From Lithobates sylvaticus (Eukaryota; Chordata; Amphibia; Anura; Ranidae), in assembly GCA_028564925.1 (NCBI GenBank), contig CM053033.1:116289252-116353251 (forward strand): a stretch of DNA of 64,000 bases, written 5' to 3'. Positions 22,785 through 32,618 of this stretch are shown here, in pieces. Made by a program: the position numbers and the translations under genes. How positions within the stretch are numbered: position 1 is the stretch's first letter; each line of letters starts with the position of its first letter. The notes below the pieces were generated by a model. It was given only the letters and a program-made list of their open reading frames with translations. It was not told the DNA's origin and made no database searches.

Positions 22785-23010
22785 GACATAATCCTAGGTT
22801 CACATTGAGGGAAATCGCGTGAGTTCAGCTGAACTTGCACGATTTCAAACAGACAATGCAGTCCGACTTCCTGCTATTCAAATTGCCCCGAAGCCGCCAA
22901 AAGTAGTACAGGAACTACATCTGGGAATTGGTGCGGCGTCGCACCGTTTCGGCGGTTTCACATGCGATTTGTTATATAAAATCACATGTTAAAACGGCCC
23001 AATGTGAATG
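22785..23010. mobile_element. MITE-like element, TTCACATTG ends
   Basis: Left tip CCTAGGTTCACATTG and right tip CCAATGTGAATG are inverted copies, enclosing a GC-rich non-coding core with several GCGATTT and AAATCGC phrases. It is followed by the sequence resembling the DIRS target. Confidence 0.6.
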
Positions 23011-23024
23011 AGTGCAAAAAAGTG

Positions 23025-23090
23025 TTTTAAAAAGCTACTACTAAAGACCCAAGAACTGTTTTTCCACTCTCTACTCAAAATTTCCCACTC
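23025..23090 (+). repeat. Paralogous copy of the DIRS insertion site
   Basis: The stretch GTGTTTTAAAAAGCTACTAC ... CTGTTTTTCCACTCT matches the left flank of DIRS copy 1 (16985-17055) running straight into its right flank (22675-22695). It therefore represents the unoccupied target. Confidence 0.65.
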
Positions 23091-23144
23091 TTTACCGTTG
23101 TTTTTGCGGCACTATTCGGCCACTAGCGGGGCAGTTTTAACCTC

Positions 23145-23355
23145 TATTAGCGGCCAAAAAAAGCGTGTATACGCGCTTTTTTTGTGTATACACCGCTCCT
23201 ACAGCGCTGCAAAGATGCGGCTTGCAGGACTTTTTTTTTCTGTCCTGCAAGCGCACCGCTCCAGTGTGAAAGCACTCGGGCTTTCACACTGGAGAGGCTC
23301 TTCACAGGCGCTATGCAGGAGCTATTTTTAATAAAGCGCCTCAGTGTGAAAGTAG
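23145..23355. mobile_element. Harbinger-like MITE piece
   Basis: It contains inverted CCAGTGTGAAAGC and GCTTTCACACTGG arms and ends in a CTCAGTGTGAAAGTAGCC motif, the style of the complete element at 26027-26475. The left end is unclear. Adjacent to a CR1 piece. Confidence 0.5.
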
Positions 23356-24140
23356 CCTTAGAAGAGATATGGACTCCAGAGAGAGAGATCATTTTGCCCC
23401 CGTACAAATCATTAGTAAGACCTCATCTGGAAAATGCAGTTCAGTTTTGGGCACTAGTTTTCAAAAAGGATATCAGGGGACGGAAGAAAGTGCAGAGAAG
23501 GGCAGCCAAACTGTTAAGAGGCCTGGAGGAGCTCAGCTATGAAGAACTGAATTTATTCTCTCTTCAGAAGAGGAGATTAAGGGGGGATATGATCAACATG
23601 TATGAATACATAAGGGGTCCATATAGTGAACTTGGTATTGAGTTATTCACTTTAAAGTGTAAGTTCACCTTTACAGAAAGTCTGTAAGGTGAACTTACAC
23701 TGGACCCTCTCCCCATCGCAGTACCTGAGGCCGGCAATCTCCCGCACTGACACATTGTATAGCTGCTTTACTGGTCCAGGGATTTGAAATCCCACGGCTT
23801 TCTCTCCTCTTCTCCAGCACTGACAGTAGGGGCTATGCGGGTTCTGATTGGTCGGTGCTGCCCATGTGACGGCACTGTCTAATTAGAATGCCTCCTATAC
23901 ATACCTTTACGAGGTACGTCTAGGATATTAGGCCACAACTCTGATCCCCAGACTGGTACACGGCTTTACGATGTGTCAGTGCAGGGGATCACCGGCTTCA
24001 GGTACTGTGGGACCAGGTGCGATGGGGAGGGGGTCCAGTGTAAGTTAACCTTACAGATTCTTCTGTAAAGGAGAACTTACCCTTTAAGGTCATCACAGAG
24101 GACAAGGGGACACTCTTTACGTCTAGAGGAAAAGAGAATG
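23356..24140 (+). pseudogene. CR1-type LINE, C-terminal RT fragment split by a MITE
   Basis: Plus-strand translation gives [38 protein letters not shown] and [19 protein letters not shown], the classic C-terminal part of CR1 reverse transcriptases. The typical CR1 text has LE-V-QRRATK and SYEERL at these places. About 100 codons are seen; the catalytic domain is missing. A TTAA-flanked MITE (23656-24083) interrupts it and related sequence resumes for about 50 bp after it. Confidence 0.75.
23656..24083. mobile_element. TTAA-flanked palindromic MITE inside CR1
   Basis: TTAA stands at 23652-23655 and 24084-24087. Tips AGTGTAAGTTCACC and GGAGAACTTACCCT are inverted copies, and the arms extend over about 100 bp (TGGACCCTCTCCCCATCGC against GCGATGGGGAGGGGGTCCA). 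It is non-coding and of Kolobok or piggyBac type by its target. Confidence 0.82.
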
Positions 24141-24907
24141 TCTTATTATTAAATTATCTCTGATAATGCACTAGGTGTTTTTCTTGTAGTTCCTTTCGGA
24201 TTACCCCATCTGAGGAAGGCAGTATCCACCTAGTTTTGGGATACCACATAACTCCTTCCACACCACCATTTTAGCTGACATCTGTTACTCTACACCTTGG
24301 AAGACCCATTAGCGCTGGAAGTGACTGTTTTTTGTATCTCTATTGCCATCAGTGCAGCCTGATTGATGCCCATCCATCTGCAGCCTTGGAGGGGACAGGG
24401 AGGGGGTGGGACGAGCGCAAAAAGGTTACATACAGGAAAAACTCCTGTTTACGCTGCGGCCTATTTAATACAAAGACCCACCTTCTATGATTGACAGAGC
24501 AGTCCTCCAATGGCAGTGCAGGAGACCGGACTTCCTATTACAGAGGCCCAATGTAAACAGGAAATTCTCCTGTGTGTACAGGACTCGTCCCGCCCCCTCC
24601 CTCTATCCTCCAAGGCAGCCAGAATATATATCTTTTGTGGCCCTGGTGCTGGGAGATCGTTGGAGGCCATAAAAGATATACGTCAAAACCGGAACGCAGG
24701 CCGCAATTGGCCCGGGATCCAGACTTTGGACATGACTGAACTAGATGGACATTTTTCAACCAGACTCACCATGTAACTATATAAATTGAGAAAAAACTTC
24801 TGTCTGTGTCCCCATTGTGGAGATTCGCCCTCTCTATCCGTCCAGGTGACCACAGTCTCTGAGGGGAAATCCAACTTGTCAGAGTTGTCACCAGAATAAG
24901 AGGTGAG
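24141..24907. other. Intron stretch of mixed repeats
   Basis: No gene is seen. A pair CAGGAAAAACTCCTGTTTAC (24433) and AACAGGAAATTCTCCTGTG (24556) is partly inverted, suggesting an old palindromic repeat. Near 24210 is CTGAGGAAGGCAG, the start of a very degenerate hammerhead-like phrase. The last 17 bp are the left duplication of the following element. Confidence 0.4.
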
Positions 24908-25211
24908 GAGAAAAATGTGGGGCCAATCCACAAGATGTATGAGAGGGGTATTGTTATAGATACCGTACCATCATCCAAATTTTAAATGGAAAGATTTTTT
25001 GGTGATCTGGTTCCCAACCCAGAAAGCCAAGAGAAAAGGGGGAGCTAGTGGACTATTGCAGTACTTGGTGCATAAATTTAGATCACGATGTGAGGCAAAT
25101 GTAAAAGTTTTGAGCAATTTATTACAGAAAAACAAAAATAAAGACAAAAATCTAAACACAACATATATACTAAAAACCGTACATATAATGGATGATTTCA
25201 ATATTTCATTT

Positions 25212-25242
25212 GACTAGTTTCGCCACGAAGTGGCTTCTTCAG
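25212..25242 (-). ncRNA. Hammerhead-ribozyme-like motif
   Basis: On the minus strand the order is CTGAAGA, a 5-bp stem GCCAC/GTGGC closed by TTC, GAAA, then C-TA-G and TC. This matches the hammerhead core (CUGANGA, helix II, GAAA, a minimal one-pair helix III, UH cleavage position), with one extra A before helix II. Helix I is weak here. Minimal hammerheads of this design are known from Penelope-like elements. Activity is not shown. Confidence 0.45.
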
Positions 25243-26026
25243 AATATATATACATCTGAAAAACAAATTCACAGATATATAATACATTGCAGTATATCAT
25301 AATACAAAGTAGCATCAGAGATGCATGGGAAAGAGGGTTCAATGTGTATATTGGTTTCTTACCCAAATTAAGCACAGTCAGAATATAATGAGCGCACCCA
25401 GGCACAGTCTCCCGCGGCGACTGGGGGAGAAGGTAAGAGCCAGGCCGAACGAATATGGTCTAATAGGGGGGATGATATATGTGGCAAACAGATAATTAAT
25501 GTGGCTGGACATGTGTGGTGCATAACCAACACCATGTATCACCAGGAGTAGGTGTGGTGCCTAATATAGTTGAGATCTGTAAAGATCTGTAAAGAGCAGA
25601 CTGGGTTAGATTGGAAAAGGAACAGAATAGAAATAGGATAGCCATTTGAAAATTTAAATAGGTGAAGTGGATAAAGGGTGATGGATAAGTTTAAATAAAC
25701 CACAACATTAAAACTGGTGGGGTCATCCGCACCGAAGTAGACAAAATGATAAGTGGTGATGAGTGAACTATAGTGACATACTTGTGGTCCCAACCACCAA
25801 TGATAAAAAGAGACTAAAAAGCATTGGATGTGTGAAGTTACGTAAGTGGGGTTAGTCCATATAGGGACCCCCCAATCAGGTTAACAACCAGAGAGATACC
25901 CACATACAAAGGGGTGACAGTGAAAGGAAAAAAGACCACACACACATATATACATATTATATATACATTATATATATATATATATATAGTGTAAAGATTC
26001 TGTGGTCAAGGGTGTATAGACAGTAA

Positions 26027-26475
26027 GGCCCCTTTCACACTGGGGCGTTTTTCATGCGGTGCAGCGCTAAAAATAGCGCCTGTTCACCGCATGAAAAAAT
26101 CCTGCCCCTTTAACTCCAGTGTGAAAGCCGGCGGGCTTTCACATGGAGCGGTGCGCTAGCAGGACGGCAAAAAAAGTCCTGCTAGCAGCATCTTTGGAGC
26201 GGGATAGGAGCGGTGTGTTCACCGCTCCTATACCGCTCCTTCCCGTTGATTACAATGGGAGACCGCGGTAAAACCGCGGCAATAACGCGGTTACCGCGGC
26301 AATACCGCGGCTACGGCGGCGCTCTGCGGGGGGTGTTTAACCCTTTTTCGGCCGCTCGGGGGGTAAAACCGCACCGCGAGCGGCCGAAAACCGCGGTAAA
26401 ACGACGGTAAAGCAGCGCTAAATATAGCGCTGCTTTACCGTCACCGCGGCTCACCGCCCCAGTGTGAAAGGGGCC
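26027..26475. mobile_element. Harbinger-like palindromic MITE
   Basis: A 449-bp element with perfect tips GGCCCCTTTCACACTGGGGCG and its inverse, flanked by TAA at 26024-26026 and 26476-26478, the 3-bp target of PIF/Harbinger elements. The body is full of CCGCGGTAAAACCGCGG palindromes and of inverted AGCGCT pieces and would fold into one long hairpin. Confidence 0.88.
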
Positions 26476-26536
26476 TAACATATTAAAATGATAAGGCGAG
26501 GTCCCTGTTAGTTAAATAACAAAAAGGGGGACCCCC

Positions 26537-26735
26537 ATGTGGATGAAATATCGAAGGAAAGGGGGGAGAGGAGAGGGGGGGGGGGGAGGGGAGGGAAAGG
26601 AGGGGAGGGAGGGATGAAGAGAAAGGGAAAAAAGGAGGGGAAGGGGGAGTGGGAGGGGAAGGGGGAGTGGGAGGGGGGGGGTGAGAAAGGGGGAAAAAAG
26701 ATTGTGAAAAAGGGGAGGAAAAGACGGGATGTTTA
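26537..26735 (+). repeat. Purine-only tract (GGGGA/AGGGG)
   Basis: About 180 nearly uninterrupted purines on the plus strand, mainly GGGGA and GGGAGG units. Such a tract can form triplex DNA or stall polymerases. Open frames over it encode only Gly, Lys, Glu and Arg and are not genes. Confidence 0.9.
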
Positions 26736-28234
26736 CATACCTCTAGTGCCCTAAAGATCGCATAGACCGGGAGGCGCTGGGAAACCACTGGGGTGGTAAA
26801 CTGGTAGTGCAAGCAGTAAGCAACAAATAAGATGCAATGCAATAAACGGCTATATAATTAGCCCAATGCACACAGGTAAATGTTACCCCAATGTGGCAGA
26901 ACGTCCCAGGGCATAAAGATAAAGACCTGGGGAGGAGGTAAAAGGTACAAATGAATATCAGGTTACGAGCCCATACATCGGGAGTATGCGAAGATAAAAA
27001 AGGGGAACAAGGTTGCTTACCACCACAGATCCAATTTCAGAAGTGCCCCCCGGTCGACGAGTACCCTCTCCCAACCCCACGCCGGCCGTCCGTCGCCGGC
27101 GTGCCGCGGCATGGGGTCACAGATCCCACAGGCAGCACGTACCCGCGCCGCGCATGCGCCCGCGCGCCAAGGGGCCCGCACTGCGCACGCGCAAACAACG
27201 GGGCCGTGCGCCTGCGCAAACGCCCAGAAGACCCGGCGTGAGCTAGGTCAAGGCGTGTGCAAGGGGAATCGGGGAGGTCCGCCCTCGAAACAATGGCGGA
27301 GACTCCCCATCCCCCAGGGGTCTGACCAATCGCCGCGGGACACAGGCAGGGCGCCCGCCCACATCTGACATGACAGAACAGGATATATATAGAAACCAAC
27401 ATAAGTCAGTACAATTGATTGAAAAAATTGATCAATACAATAGCAAATTGTATAAAAACAAAGTATTAAAGAATAAACATTTAATAGATATTACTAAACA
27501 ATATATATACAGAACAGTACTAGGCAGCATTAGACTCATGGATGCATCAGGATTTACAAGGATTGCATAGAGGGCACTAGAGGTATGTAAACATCCCGTC
27601 TTTCCCTCTGTCCCCCTTCTTTTCCTCCCCTTTTTCACAATATTTTTTCCCCCTTTCTCACCCCGTTGGGAACCAGATCACCAAAAAATCTTTCCAGAAT
27701 AAGAGGTGAGAAAAAATTGTCCAATGGGTAACGCCTGCTCCAAAGACAATTGGTTGTGTGTTTCCTCTCACTTTGGGTGATTGTCTCCCACTTCTTTTTG
27801 CGTCTCCAGGACAGGAAGTGTAAGAAAATTACCTCGAGGGTACACAAATAAACGGACAGGGGTCGTATCCCTTCAGTATACCATACAGGACTAAAGCCAG
27901 CCATAGACGGTTCCAATCTCAGCCCGCTCTTTTATAGCCACTAGCAATAATAACTGTGTTCTCCTGTTTGGGAAGGCTCCCTGCCCCTCCTCCCCCCTCC
28001 CTGGCAGAACACAATAGCTCCACAGGAGAGTTTCCCACCATCAACACTGACTGTGTTGATGGGGGAATCAAACTATTTTTTTTCCTGCAACCTGTGGTTG
28101 CAGGAAAGAAAATCACTCCTACTATGGTCGGCTTAAAAAAGAAACTCTCTCTCTGTCCATACCCTCTAATGAATTATGAGATTGATGGATATCACAGGAA
28201 ACCAGAGACAGCTGATAACCAATACCCCGCCCAT

Positions 28235-28395
28235 GGTTGCCACCTCATCCCTTTAAACCCGAACACATATTACACAGGTTTTGAGGCTAATTTAATGCAG
28301 ATAAGGCACCAAGTGAGTTTAATTACCACCTTAATCAGCCACAGACCCTGTGTAATTAATATGTGTTCAGGTTTAAAGGGATGAGGTGGCAACCC
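28235..28395. mobile_element. Palindromic MITE next to torsin exon 1
   Basis: Inverted ends GGTTGCCACCTCATCCCTTT and AAAGGGATGAGGTGGCAACC extend inwards for about 45 bp on each side. The element lies 66 bp inside intron 1. It shares its GGTTGCCACC tip with elements at 53237 and 55468. Confidence 0.8.
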
Positions 28396-28461
28396 TAGCG
28401 GGGCCCCCCCCCCCGCCCATGCTGTGCCGTGTAGTACCTCTGTCAGGTTCTCCCCTCTCAC

Positions 28462-28666
28462 CTGTACTGTTAAAGGCATTCTCCTCACAGCACTCCATCA
28501 GACGGCCGCAGAAGAAGCGTGGGGAGGACAGGTACCCGGTCACTGCGGTGGCAATGGAGAAAGCAGTGCTGATTGGCTCCAGGGCCAACACAGCTGATAA
28601 CAGGGGACCCAACAATATCCCCACAGACAGCCATGATCCCAGGGGAGAGTGCCGAGTTCTGGCCAT
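28462..28666 (-). CDS. tor1b: Torsin-1-like AAA+ ATPase, exon 1
   Basis: The 205 coding bases give 68 residues plus one base. Residues 11-28 (SWLSVGILLGPLLSAVLA) form the signal peptide that sends torsins into the ER. EPISTAFSIATAVTGYL (30-46) is the conserved N-terminal hydrophobic segment that holds the protein at the inner ER/nuclear membrane; TOR1B has EPITVGLAI...AITGYLS here. FFCGRLMECCEEN carries the family Cys and Cys-Cys. An N-S-T glycosylation sequon occurs at 66-68. An in-frame ATG lies 20 codons upstream (28724-28726), but starting there would bury the signal peptide, so 28666 was chosen. The exon ends ACAG before a GTGAGAGG donor and joins exon 2 (1593-1858) in phase. Confidence 0.85.
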
Positions 28667-28978
28667 CGGAGCTGCAGCCCTCTGATGTGTCTCCCAGGCT
28701 GTCTGCACTAAGAGCCGAGCGTGCAAAGAACTCTCTTGTCATAGGGGCACTCCCGGAATCAGAGTGGTTTTACCTGTTCAAGTGCACGCTCTCCTCAGTT
28801 TCGTTTCTGAGTTCTGGTTTTCATTTTTCTGACACATTACTCATTGTCCAACATTTCTAAATCCACCCCAACCTGTTAAATAAAGTATGACTAAAGACAA
28901 AATGTTCTTTTTTTTGGTTTGGACAGAGTGGAAATGGATTAGAACACCAGTCAGCTTTTATTCCTGTCTGTGTCCCTA
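28667..28978 (-). promoter_or_regulatory. tor1b: Torsin 5' flank
   Basis: This sequence precedes the torsin start and should hold its 5' UTR and promoter. It is not strongly CpG-rich and no TATA box is obvious. A GAACAGGTAAAACC phrase (minus strand, about 28770) could be a splice donor of a non-coding exon. The assignment follows from position only. Confidence 0.3.
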
Positions 28979-28982
28979 TTAA

Positions 28983-30299
28983 CCACTTGACAACTGGGCA
29001 CTTAAACCCCCCTCGTGACCAGACCAATTTTCATCTTTTGGTGCGCTCACACTTTGAATGACAATTACTCAGTCATGCAACACTGTACCCAAATAAATTT
29101 TTTGTCCTTTTTTTCATACACAGAGATTTCTTTTGGTAGTATTTGATCACCTCTGGGTTTTTTATTTTTTGCGCTATAAATGAAAAAAGACCGAAAATTT
29201 TGAAAAAAAAAACTAAATTTTTCTTCGTTTCTGTGATAAAATTTAGCAAATTATTAATTTTTCTTCATAAATTTTGGCCACAATTTATACTGCTACATAT
29301 CTTTGGTAAAAATAACCCAAATTAGTAGATATTATTTGGTCTTTGTGAAAGTTAGAAAGTCTACTGGTGCAAATCATAAAAAAAAAAAATGATCACACCT
29401 GATGTGCTGGTGGCCTATCTCATTTGTTGCGACCCTAACAAGCCAGGAAAGTACAAATACCCCCAAAATGACCCCTGTTTTGAAAGTAGACATTCCAAGG
29501 TATTTACTAAGAGGCATGGTGAGCTTTTTGATGTTGTAATTTTTTCCCACAACTCTTTGCAAAAGGGAAGATTTTTTTTCCCCACAAAATTGTCATTGTA
29601 ATAGGTTATTTCCCTCACATGGCATGTGTATACCACAAATGACACCCCAAAATAAATTCTGCTACTCCTTCTGAGTATTACGATACCACCTGTGTGGGAT
29701 TTTTTCTACAGCCTAGCCACATGGAGAGGCCCAACATGCAGGGAGTGCCATCACGTGTTCTAGGAGTATAAATGACACATCTAACTTGTTGACTATCTAT
29801 TACACTTTTGAAGGCCCTGGAGCACCAGGACAATGACACGTGGCACTGATGACAGATGGCACTAATACGTGGCACTGATGACACATGACACTGACAGGTG
29901 GCACTGATGACAGATGGCACTGAAATGTATTGTGGGCACTTTATTTTCAGTTTTTTGTTTTTTTTACACTCACCGCTGCAACCGTTCGTCTCTCCCTCCT
30001 CACACGCTGTCTCTGTGAGGAGGGAGAGTCGGGGATGAGAGATGATCTCATATGTTTACATATGAGATCATCTCTCATTGGAAGCTCCAATCGCGCTGTA
30101 AACGGCCGCTGTGATTGGCCATTTACAGCGATCTGTGGCTGGCTGTGTCCAAGGGACACGGCCAGCACAGAATTTCCCTGATGCACGCTCGCGGGAGCGC
30201 ACATCATGGAAGTAAACAGGAGGAAGTCCGGGGACGCCCTCCTGGAAATTGGCGTCCGTGCTGTAGCCGTCTTTTGGCTATAGCGCGGATGCCTAGTGG
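28983..30299. mobile_element. TTAA-flanked DNA element, copy 2
   Basis: Bounded by TTAA at 28979-28982 and 30300-30303, with tips CCACTTGACAACTGGGC and GCGGATGCCTAGTGG. The phrase TATTTGATCACCTCTGGG...TTTTTTGCGCTATAAA ties it to the same family as the copy at 41371, while the right part is a different, GC-rich sequence with inverted GATCTCATATG blocks (30040-30080). A run of TGGCACTGATGACA units lies near 29830-29930. No transposase is present. Confidence 0.72.
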
Positions 30300-30393
30300 T
30301 TAAAGGATAAGTTCACCTTTGTCTTTTTTTTTTTTATATATTCCAGCTGTACCAATTTAGCATTAATCTACAGAAATTTACTTCACTTGTCCT

Positions 30394-32618
30394 CAGGGCC
30401 GCTGTTAGAAATCATAGGGTCCCGTACAGACTACCTGACGGGGCCGCCTTTAATCCCACCCTCAACCCCACCCCAGGCCCCTCCCCTGTCCCCACCTCTG
30501 CAGATTTGTCATAGTTTACATATGCACACACAATCATTATGGCTTATCAGTACAGGGGGACAGAGGCTGTTGAATTTTTTTTCAATTTTATTACCAAAAA
30601 ATGTTTACACTGTTTGTCTTTAATTTTTTTTGTATCTCTTTTATTGCTATCAGAAGTAATGAACACCATCCCTAATGATAGCATGGGGCAGTGGCAGGTC
30701 CCCTTCATGGAGAGATCTGGGGTCTATTAGACCCCATATCTTTTCTCTGGCCTCCAAAGCATCTGATCAAACCCAGATCGGTTTGATCAGACACTTTTTC
30801 AAGCTGGTAATTGCTTCTGGTTTCTGACGTCACACAGTGGGAGGAACGACATCAGTTCCCCTCACTGTGTCCCAGGAACTGGATGCTGCCACTCACATCC
30901 TTAACAGGACCCCTGATTGCACGGTAGAGCCCAGTAAAAGTGGTGGTGGGATGGTGGTGGAACCCCCTTCCACTGACTGCCTGTAAAAGTAATCGAGGGG
31001 CTTCTTAGCCACAAAGATTACTTTTACTTTGTGCAGAATCGCTGGGGCTAAAAAATGATATCTTGATCATTGCTGTAGCGATAATAAAGGTATCACCCTT
31101 CCAAACCAGCAATGTACCAGTAGGTCGCTGGACAGTAAGTGGTTAAAGAGAAGTGGTTGGGAGGTGGTTGGGGGGCGTATGTTTACTGCCCCCCAAATGC
31201 AAGTGCAAAGCAGCATCTCACTGCGTCTTCACCAGCATTATAAAAATCACACAGGCAGCACAGTCAGCATGTGTTCTGTCATGGATCTGTCAGTGTCAAA
31301 TGGCTTTTGGGTTCTGACTTTGGCTGTATTGTGCGTTACAAACTCTAACCCAGTACAGCCATAACAAAGTAAGCACCCAACAGCAATATGACACACTGTG
31401 ACAGATTACAGAGCACATGCTGACTGCCTGCGTGAGTATCATAATGCTGATAATCCTAACTTGAAGAAAAAGCAAGTATCAATGCAGTGTGGTGCTGCAG
31501 ATACTATAAAAGTAGTCCAGTGCCACGTCCTTAAATTAGTACTACGAAAAGGAAAAGGGAGGGACTTATGGACTTTTTAGGCACCGTACACTATATATTA
31601 TAAACAAAATTTATTAAAGGAAAGCGACATACATACATAACAATATACATTTTAAAAGCATATACATCTTGTCAGAAAAGATCAGTACGATACAGAGTCG
31701 CATATGCAGCCTAAAATATCTAGCCTAAGGGATACCAAAACAAGGATCAGCGATGGGTATAGGCTTGGTCCAGTATTGATGAGGTATCCGATGGTAAGGC
31801 GAGGATGCAGTGGATCCTCGCCTTACCATCGGATACCTCATCAATACTGGACCAAGCCTATACCCATCGCTGATCCTTGTTTTGGTATCCCTTAGGATAG
31901 ATATTTTAGGCTGCATATGCGACTCTGTATCGTACTGATCTTTTCTGACAAGATGTATATGCTTTTAAAATGTAAATTGTTATGTATGTATGTCGCTTTC
32001 CTTTAATAAATTTTGTTTATAATATATAGTGTACGGTGCCTAAAAAGTCCATAAGTCCCTCCCTTTTCCTTTTGATAATCCTAACTTGCCATGCTGTGTG
32101 TAAGCTATACACAGTGAGGATTCTATCCTCTGTGCTCCACTCACTGTGTGCACTGCAACCATGGTGTCTGGATTCTTGCTCCCTTGTCAGCCACAGAGAC
32201 GCCTGTTTCCTCCCAACTCACATCAGTCTCTGCAGTCGGCACATGAGGTCTTGACAGTCAGCAGAGCGGAGCATCGTAGTATCACTTCGCCAGGGAAGGC
32301 AGTGTGCAGCAGTGGCCAGAACTAATTAAAAAATCAGAGAAATGTGCGGGTTTTATGTACATCCGCCCGGAAAATAAGAAATAGTCCGACCACTGCGCTC
32401 ACCTCCTGGGCCCCTCTGATGACCTTATGGGGCCCAAGAAAATTTAATTGCACCCCCTTTCCTAAGCAAGTAGTAGCGGGGGACAGGGGTGAAGTTTAGA
32501 AAGCTCTATTTTTAATAGCCAGAAAGTAACTGTAAAGTTGCCCGGGCCCCTCTGTGGAGCCGTTGGGGGCCGGGCCCAGTACAACAGGGCTGCCTGTACT
32601 GCCCCATCAGCGGCCCTG
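30394..32618. mobile_element. hAT-like element inside the TTAA element
   Basis: Tips CAGGGCCGCTG (left) and CAGCGGCCCTG (right) are perfect inverse copies. They are flanked by cttgtcct at 30386-30393 and 32619-32626, an 8-bp hAT duplication. The inner end sequence TTAGAAATCATAGGGTCCC resembles that of the element at 9046. It is non-coding and itself hosts the snap-back insertion 31464-32072. Confidence 0.87.
31464..32072 (+). mobile_element. Snap-back retroposon-like insertion 1
   Basis: The insertion is flanked by the 16-bp duplication tgataatcctaacttg (31448-31463 and 32073-32088). It starts with 83 unpaired bases, followed by two inverted arms of 260 bp (31547-31806 and 31814-32073) around a 7-nt loop. 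The arms differ at only a few positions, so the palindrome formed recently. It has no protein-coding content; the 63-codon frames in the two arms are mirror images. The long duplication points to target-primed insertion, not a cut-and-paste MITE. Confidence 0.8.

Larger units (their letters stand above)
24908..27693 (+). mobile_element. Composite snap-back element, possibly Penelope-like
   Basis: The stretch is flanked by the 17-bp direct repeat ccagaataagaggtgag (24891-24907 and 27694-27710). A perfect 32-bp inverted repeat starts 79 bp inside the left border (24987-25018) and ends at the right border (27665-27696). Further inverted blocks pair 26681-26752 with 27571-27662. There is no convincing coding sequence. 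It holds a Harbinger MITE (26027-26475), a purine-only tract and a CpG-rich segment (27040-27300). The Penelope-like suggestion rests on the hammerhead-like motif at 25212-25242 and the duplication length. The direct repeat could also belong to two copies of a flanking repeat. Confidence 0.5.
1859..28461 (-). other. tor1b: Torsin intron 1 (about 26.6 kb)
   Basis: The intron runs from the GTGAG donor at 28461-28457 to the CAG acceptor ending at 1859. It is a phase-1 intron: exon 1 ends with a lone G that joins CT to make an alanine codon. No further exon with torsin similarity was seen inside it. It is filled with transposable elements, of which DIRS copy 1, the LINE and the minisatellite hAT elements are the largest. 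Confidence 0.85.

Noticed and set aside
28485-28860. Plus-strand frames over torsin exon 1
   Set aside because: They are antisense to the signal-peptide exon and show no conserved domain.
31704-31916. Two 63-codon frames on opposite strands, nearly identical
   Set aside because: They are the two arms of the palindrome read in opposite directions, not a gene pair. Their identity is evidence for the palindrome.
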